DNA from: Pseudoneurospora amorphoporcata
Taxonomy: Eukaryota > Ascomycota > Sordariomycetes > Sordariales > Sordariaceae
Assembly (NCBI GenBank): GCA_033297205.1
Contig: MU859469.1
Location: forward strand, 1 to 14,165
Length of the DNA: 14,165 nucleotides
Reading direction: 5' to 3'
The notes under the pieces are model-generated. The model was not told the DNA's origin, searched no databases, and was given only the letters and a program-made list of their open reading frames with translations. Below are positions 9,038-14,165 of this stretch, piece after piece (position 1 is the first letter of the stretch; every line of letters starts with the position of its first letter). Both the position numbers and the translations under genes were made by a program.

Positions 9038-10434
9038 TCATTCGTCATCCTTCGCCTCGTTATGATGACCCGGAACGAACTGTTTGTGGTCTGCCACTTT
9101 GCCGCCTCTCATGCTTTCCAGAATTTCGTCCGTGATGACGAAGCGCTTTCCGGCCCTTTGGGGACCGCGTGAAGCCACCGCGTTGTTCTCTTCCATAAAC
9201 TCGAGGATTTCGTCCGTGATCACAAATCGTTTTGCCTTTGTCGCTGGTTGAGATGATGCTTTTTTGTAGGGCGAAGTGATGCGGTTGAGGAGTTCCGGTG
9301 AGAGCTTCTTGGCCAGAGACTCCGGGTCGGCACTATCGGGAACAACGTTCTTTGACTGTCCGTAGATACGAGAGATAGGGCCAGCCATGGGAGCGGCAAC
9401 CTGGATAGCTCGGGCGTTGTTCATTTGCAAATCATCGTTGACGCTTCGTCGCAGAAGACCGCGCTTCGTACTCTGCTCCGATTTACTTCCGCCGCCAGGA
9501 GGGTGGGTAACGACGACATAGACCACCACGATGATAACGATCACCACGATAATGGCCACTAAAGGGAGAAAGGTTAGTCTGGTTTTTTTTTTGGAGCACC
9601 GAACTGGAAGGCCACTGCATCGGCAAATACTTACCGCAGATACCCAAGCACATCCACTTCTTCTTGCGAGTGGCCCGCGCCGTCTGGACTGCCACTGCAA
9701 TCTCCTCATTGCCCTTGTCGAGATTGTCGACCACCTCCTCACTCGTCTGCTCAATGGCCTGGATCTTGACGTCCTGTTCCACAATCAACGTGTTCAACTG
9801 CTCAAACAGCTGCGCCAACTCGACCATTTGCTGCTCAATCCTCTGCAAAGCCTTGTGGCGGTCTTGGACAGCACTGAGCACAGCTCTCGCCTCACCTACG
9901 CGGTTGTTTTGCATCAAGGCTTGCTGGAAGACCTGCGAGTTTCCGGTAGTGTCCTCCACAGCGGCCCGGACCTCGTCTTCGCTGGCATCGGGGCGCACAA
10001 TGCGGTACTGGCGGGCCATCTGGTCCTGCATCCTCTTGCGGAATGAAGACTCGACGCCCTGGTAGTCCTGAATCGCTTGTCGCAATCGGCGGTCAACGCG
10101 GCCAACCTGGGCCTGGTTTCGGGGCTGGCGGCCCTCGGGGCTCGACTTGATTTTGCGGACGCGATCGGTTATGGTGCGGTACAAGGCCATCGTCTCGGTG
10201 TTGAGTGCATCTAGTTGCCGGCTCGATGAGCTCGCGGATGAATCAGCCTCGGCGAGGCAGCGGTCCTGCAGTCTTCGCAGCTCCCGTAGATTTCCCTCGA
10301 TCTGCTCGATTCCGTTGTCGATGTCTCGGCACTCGTTCAGGATTGCAGTCGGGTCACCGCCAAAGGAGCCTCCGTTGTTGATTGAGCTCATCTCCATTGT
10401 GTTTCCTGATGAGATGCAATGGTCAATCTGGCTG

Positions 10435-10468
<34 letters not shown>

Positions 10469-10701
10469 CGACAGTTATCTCATCTGGAGCTCACCACCAT
10501 AATTTCCTCCGGCATAGGGTGCGGGAGACTGGTCCCTTCCGCCAAGCGGGGAATAAGCACCAGCGGCACCATCCCGTTGGTCAAAGGAAGGGTCTCTTCC
10601 GCCGTATCTAGACAGTAACCGATGTCAGTAAAAAACACGGCACGTTGGTGTCGTCGTATTCGGCGTGCCAGGAAGACTAACCCGTACTGGTTGTTGTCCA
10701 T
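9038..10701 (-). CDS. Sso1/Psy1-type plasma-membrane syntaxin (Qa-SNARE) with a long dibasic C-terminal tail
   Basis: Sso/Psy1 syntaxins sit on the plasma membrane and pair with Sec9- and Snc-type SNAREs to fuse secretory vesicles. Exons are 10701-10682, 10607-10495, 10405-9635 and 9558-9038, giving 474 residues. Introns are 74, 89 and 76 nt, all phase-consistent (donors GTTAGT, GTGAGC, GTAAGT). The first two exons add MDNNQYGYGGRDPSFDQRD and more Gly/Tyr-rich sequence typical of fungal syntaxins; starting at 10397 would lose it. Domains: Habc helices (about 67-200), conserved YRIVRPDASEDEV (178-190), SNARE motif (about 229-289, likely zero-layer Gln255 in LIVEQ), and a basic collar KKKW. A transmembrane helix follows (295-318), formed across the last splice. 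Known family members end close to this point. Here about 155 lumenal residues follow, with KR at 333-334, 411-412 and 439-440 and RR at 338-339, plus a duplicated KRFVITDEILE-x-M. The SNARE identity is firm; the tail is an open frame without a stop or obvious splice exit. Confidence 0.92.
9110..9232 (-). repeat. Two in-frame copies of KRFVITDEILE-x-M in the syntaxin tail
   Basis: The copies lie at 9194-9232 and 9110-9148 (residues 411-423 and 439-451), exactly 28 residues apart. Twelve of 13 residues match. Seven of the 12 matching codons differ only silently (Lys, Arg, Phe, Val, Ile, Leu, Glu); the single replacement is Phe to Ser. Each copy begins right at a KR pair of the type kexin proteases cut, so cleavage would give peptides starting FVITDEILE. 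Confidence 0.9.
10439..10468. repeat. Poly-T (poly-A on the sense strand), 30 nt, inside syntaxin intron 2
   Basis: A run of 30 T on the plus strand fills about a third of the 89-nt intron 10406-10494. On the sense strand it is poly-A lying before the branch-like TTGAC and the ATCAG acceptor. Confidence 0.95.
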
Positions 10702-10879
10702 TGTTAGCGATACACTCAGAGATGTTGGCAGTGAAAGAAGTGGAAAGATTGTGAGAAGAAGGGACGACAGGACTGTCGAGATTGTCTGGGCCGGAGCAAA
10801 GTATCGGTGGAGTCATGGTTGTGAAGCAAAACGGTGGATGTGTGAGACGAAGAATATGTTTTGAAACACTCACACTCAT
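10625..10879 (-). other. Upstream ATG frame or 5' UTR intron of the syntaxin gene
   Basis: An ATG at 10877-10879 lies 178 nt before the syntaxin ATG, in another frame, and its 84-codon frame runs past the main start. Immediately after it comes GTGAGT (10873-10868), a perfect donor. CAG acceptor candidates occur at 10786-10788 and 10773-10775. Either the leader is spliced there, or the frame is an uORF that would lower syntaxin translation. The protein sequence itself looks like CT-rich leader DNA translated by chance. Confidence 0.3.
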
Positions 10880-11561
10880 CTTGGGAGGCAGACGCGCGCA
10901 GGCGCTTAAAGGGGAGATGGATGTATTCGGGTCGGAATCGAAATGAAAGTATAGATGGGTAATGTCCTTTTTGAAAGTCACGATGCTTGGTTGGTGAATG
11001 GTTATGCCGACAGGAAAATAAAAAATAAAAAATATCGATGCAAAAGATGGTGTACTAGAGATCAGGAAAGAGAGGACGACTAGGAAGAAAACTAAAGAAT
11101 GGGAAATTGGGTGCTTGGTAGGAGAGTGACAAAGGCAGATTGACGGGACGGGACCTCGGACTTGCTGGAGCTGAAATGGGTTTGGTTATTTTGGGGCAGC
11201 ACTGCGCCTGGTGAAGGTCTGGGCAACACTGCGTGGGAGCAAGCAGCGTGGGATTCTCAGGAGTCGATCGAAACGGGCCTAGTGCTACCTAGTACTCCCT
11301 GGACTCGCAGTCCACACAGCCTCTTACACACAAGTACTTGTAGACCACTCCACAATTCGATGCATCTACACGTCGTGTACATGTGGTACAGTATCTGTGT
11401 GTGGGTTGGCGAGCAAACGAGGGCTCCCATCAGCAACACCACTCAACGAATGGGCAATGTAGGTGCAGACCTTCGCTGTTGATACTGTATTACCGTACAC
11501 AGTAAGAGAGCACCGTGTGCCTGCTTGGGGGGTCAGGCAGTTCTTGTAGTTTGGCTCTTTG

Positions 11562-11590
11562 ATTGGTTGATTGGTTGGTTGGTTGGTTAG
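11562..11590. repeat. TTGG/TTGA microsatellite
   Basis: Imperfect tandem TTGG units (with some TTGA) form a short microsatellite, next to the palindrome CTACAGTACTGTAG at 11599-11612. No function is evident. Confidence 0.7.
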
Positions 11591-11806
11591 CTGACTAGCT
11601 ACAGTACTGTAGTTGGGTGGTTCGTTGGTTGAGGAACATCCATCCGGCTTCGATATCCAGTTGTTTGCCAATGTCCAATGTGCGACTTTTTCTCATGCGA
11701 CGTGGCAGTAGTGTAATACACTCTACTCCTAGTACGTGCACCAACAGTTAACTGCTTGTCGGCACGCTGAGAGACGGTGCTAGGCAAAAGAAAGCCAAAG
11801 AAAAGC

Positions 11807-11808
<2 letters not shown>

Positions 11809-11838
<30 letters not shown>
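11809..11838. repeat. Poly-A run, 30 nt
   Basis: Thirty A in a row lie in the gap between syntaxin and MEMO genes. It could be a simple slippage tract. There is no target-site duplication or retroelement sequence visible beside it. Confidence 0.95.
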
Positions 11839-11841
<3 letters not shown>

Positions 11842-12353
11842 ACAACTTCGAGACGAGACGCCCAATATACCACAATGTCCACAAAGATGAGACGAGAGTC
11901 GACGTTTTTTTTTGTTTTTTTCCAGGGGACCCAAGCATTTGCATGGATTAAATTCAGGAACGCTCGACGCTTGGCAAGAGTGAGGGTGGAGTTGTTAATC
12001 ATTGCGCCGCCATGGATTCCCATGCTCGGATTCGTTGGATTCTGGCCCCGCTTGTTCCGTCTTCGGTTACAGGGTTCGAGCAGGGATCCGCGCATGGCTG
12101 CCCCCATGTAGACAAATGGCATAACGGCATCTTTGACTTGGCATCGAGCTTGAATCGCGAGTTTCAAACCAAAAGATCGGCAGGCACATGGACAATGTAG
12201 TGTACCTATCCTGTATCCTATCTCGAGGCTGTGAGCCTGTCCTGACTGGCTTTCTCCTAAATTTGTTTCATCTCGACCATAACTCTAGCTGTTGTAGGTA
12301 TACAGATGGTATCGCCGAGCGCACATTTCTTTCCCCCAACTCAACGAACCAGC

Positions 12354-12383
12354 CATGCTCATCTCATGCTCATCTCATGCTCA
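12354..12383. repeat. 11-bp tandem repeat CATGCTCATCT, 2.7 copies
   Basis: Two full and one partial copy of CATGCTCATCT lie about 40 nt past the stop codon of the MEMO gene, within its presumed 3' UTR. Confidence 0.85.
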
Positions 12384-12425
12384 CTTCTCCTTGCTGTATC
12401 GGCCCATCACGTCTTCAAATCCGCG

Positions 12426-13560
12426 TCAGAGAACAGCGTAAGCTGACACATAGCTCACGCTGAAGTCGCTCTGCTTCTCAACCAAGTTACTTCGCTGATA
12501 TTGGACAAACTGGAACTTGCCCCTAATTTCGCCCGACTGATCGCCGCCCATTTCCTCCAATGCTGCCAATACAACTCCAATCGGGTGTCTGCCGCACACC
12601 GTGTTATTGGTCCCCTTGAGAATGCTGTAGTAGTCACTGTGGTCGCCCGTCTTGATCGAGTCCATCACCAACTCATCAAGGGCCTTGATGACTTGGTGGA
12701 TAGGCACCTCGGCGTCTTTTGGCTCACTTCCATCCGCTGTGTTCTTGAGGGCTGGCTGCATCTTGAGAATCGCCCACTGTGCGTCCTGGTCACGAACGAG
12801 GCCTTGGTATAATTGGGGCCGATATCGGTAGTTTTTCCCCCAATGACAAAAGTCGGATGAGATGACGAATGCGTTCTTGGGGTCCGCCAGATATGGTGCA
12901 AGGAGCGCGCCAATGGCTTCCTCCCCGTCTGCAGACAAGTCTCCGACTAAGACCGGCACGATGGGTGGGAACTGGCTACTGTCGCTTCCGAGCGTCTGCT
13001 CAAGTCTCTTCCAAAGGTAGGGCAGGTGCATCTCCAGACAATGCTCCTGGATGTCATAATTAACTGGGATCTGGGAGAACTGTTTGGTTTTCATCAATTC
13101 GTCAACGGCCTCGCCATCCACAGCCAGATCCCCAAATGGAGTGCTGTACTTTCCGAACGTCGACAGGGCGCAGCCCTTCAGATAGAAGGTGTGGGATGGA
13201 CCGAGGAGGAAGACACGCTTCACGTTTGCGAGGTCTAGGACTTTGTAGGCCCATGCAGCACATGGCCCAGAGTAGGAGTAGCCAGCATGCCTGTTGGTTG
13301 CCAGTTAGCTTTTGCGGAAAGCGGACGGGCTGTTGCATCACGGATGGGGAGGCTGACGGAGCAATAATCACACGAGCACCTGAGATGGGGAGGTCCTTTC
13401 CGTCCAGCTTGTTTGGGACACGACTCATAAACTCGTCGAGTTGGGAGGACAGCCGAGCAGCATTACCCAGGTACCAGGAGCCAGCATGGCTAGCCGGTCG
13501 CGTTTCTTGGGAGTCGCCGTCGCCGTCGCTCTTGGACCAGTCTCTCGCCGAGGCCGCCAT
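12426..13560 (-). CDS. MEMO-family protein (MEMO1-like)
   Basis: MEMO proteins are a widespread family related to class III extradiol dioxygenases. Human MEMO1 binds metal (copper and iron reports exist) and affects cell motility and redox; the fungal role is not settled. Exons 13560-13358 and 13290-12426 give 355 residues, somewhat longer than the roughly 300 of the human protein. The intron is 13291-13357 (67 nt, phase 2), with branch GCTAAC and acceptor CAACAG; its donor GTCAGC is weak. Splicing there joins VIIAP to HAGYSYSG, the conserved family motif, which settles it. Metal-site residues are present: H69 (IIAPHAGY), H101 (GPSH), D214 and H217 (SSDFCHWG), and C300 (CGRHPIG). EHCLEMHLPY (150-159) is another family signature. 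The ATG at 13558-13560 is chosen because the residues upstream in frame lack an ATG. It appears intact. Confidence 0.95.
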
Positions 13561-14165
13561 ACGCAATCGAAGTCTGCAAGCCTGTTGGAGCCTGCGGTAG
13601 GGGCTTGATATGGGAACGGTTTATACACAGTAATCAAGGGGAGATCAATGCGAATGGGTGCGGTAGGGGTTTTCACGATTGCTACTCGCAAAGATGCCTG
13701 GAATGATGTGTATTGTGAAGACGTTATCGCCAGGAGGAGAGGGCGATATGGGTAGGTATTTATCATTGCTACTACTGTGCCCCGCATTGCCGGCAGGATG
13801 ACGTCCTCTGTAAACACAGAAGTGCGTCTAAACGGGAAAGCTAAAAGATGCTAAGCACGCTAAGGCACCAGGCATATCCACTTAGCTTTGAAAGACTGGA
13901 GCTCACGCCAGAGGCAGCATGCGTAACGGGCGAGAGGCGGGGTGTGCTACCGCTTTATCTCATTCAACCGGGTTTTGTCCCCCCTATCCTACTAAACCCA
14001 TCATAGTATAGCCGGGCCGCTAGTCCCACTTTTCAACCTCGCTCGCCACCTACAGACCCCTTACTAGCCGTATTGTGACGAACGGCAGTCTGATCTGCCT
14101 AAGTGGGATAGCTGAAGGTAAAGACTATCAGTGCTGTTCGGTGAAGCCAAAAGGTTCACAACAAG
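13561..14165. other. 5' flank of the MEMO gene; no gene recognised
   Basis: These 605 nt lie upstream of the MEMO gene and run to the window edge. Frames on either strand (for example minus 13600-13817) have no recognisable motif. I see no tRNA, repeat or clear core promoter. Confidence 0.5.

Larger units (their letters stand above)
10702..12425. other. 1.7 kb gene-poor region upstream of the syntaxin gene
   Basis: Both flanking genes run leftward, so this holds the syntaxin promoter and leader (CT-rich on the minus strand, about 10710-10920) and the 3' flank of the MEMO gene. It also holds a TTGG tandem run (11562-11590), a 14-bp palindrome CTACAGTACTGTAG (11599-11612), an A30 run (11809-11838) and an 11-bp tandem repeat (12354-12383). 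No frame carries recognisable domains and no tRNA folds were found. Confidence 0.55.

Noticed and set aside
9038..9784. Separate minus-strand gene of 248 codons with its own start at 9784
   Set aside because: Its first part is the SNARE exon and intron read in the wrong frame. The useful part is exon 4 of the syntaxin, joined by a good splice site.
9483..10397. Syntaxin ending at 9483 by reading through intron 3
   Set aside because: That frame lacks a transmembrane helix. Splicing 9559-9634, with GTAAGT, GACTAAC branch and TTTAG acceptor, creates the helix.
12070..12090. GGTTCGAGCAGGG resembling a tRNA T-arm
   Set aside because: The five bases flanking the loop do not pair, and no acceptor, D or anticodon arm is found around it.
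11748..12167. 139-codon minus-strand frame between syntaxin and MEMO genes
   Set aside because: It crosses the A30 run as poly-Phe and has no recognisable domain. The 62 or so residues from 12107 look slightly more protein-like, but not enough to call.

Overview
The window looks like nuclear DNA of a filamentous ascomycete, most likely a Sordariomycete. Genes carry short introns (55-89 nt) with GT donors, branch sites close to CTRAC, and CAG/TAG acceptors. They sit on both strands with intergenic gaps of 0.1-1.7 kb. The products are typical eukaryotic proteins: an APC/C RING subunit, a plasma-membrane Qa-SNARE, a mitochondrial sulfurtransferase and a MEMO-family protein. No transposon, tRNA, rRNA or CRISPR array is visible.

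Layout from left to right. Positions 1-95 are an unbroken run of T, probably a contig edge or a homopolymer artefact. The 3' part of a GMC-family flavin oxidoreductase gene (+, 131-1743) follows; its FAD-binding N-terminus is missing and it has a one-base frameshift near 1166. Tail-to-tail with it lies a DHH/DHHA1 (RecJ-like) phosphoesterase gene (-, 1873-3252) with an in-frame TGA at codon 330 and a C-terminal PCNA-binding-like motif. Next are a two-exon thiosulfate/3-mercaptopyruvate sulfurtransferase (-, 3866-4937), a four-exon APC11 (+, 5959-6446), a single-exon polyglutamine protein that may be Atg31-like (+, 7140-8297), a four-exon Sso1/Psy1-type syntaxin (-, 9038-10701), a 1.7 kb gene-poor gap, and a two-exon MEMO-family protein (-, 12426-13560). 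The last 600 bases hold nothing I can name.

These are mostly unrelated housekeeping genes and not a pathway cluster. The strongest unusual signal is in the syntaxin. Instead of ending just after its transmembrane helix, it continues for about 155 residues on the lumenal/extracellular side. That tail carries dibasic (KR, RR) sites and two copies of a KRFVITDEILE-x-M segment whose codons differ almost only at silent positions. This looks like a kexin-processed peptide precursor fused behind a membrane-anchored SNARE. I do not know of such an arrangement. It is inferred from gene structure alone and depends on the ORF after the membrane helix being translated.

The two damaged genes (GMC frameshift, DHH nonsense codon) lie within 1.1 kb of each other next to the poly-T edge, whereas the five genes to the right read cleanly. 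Local sequence error and real gene decay are both possible.
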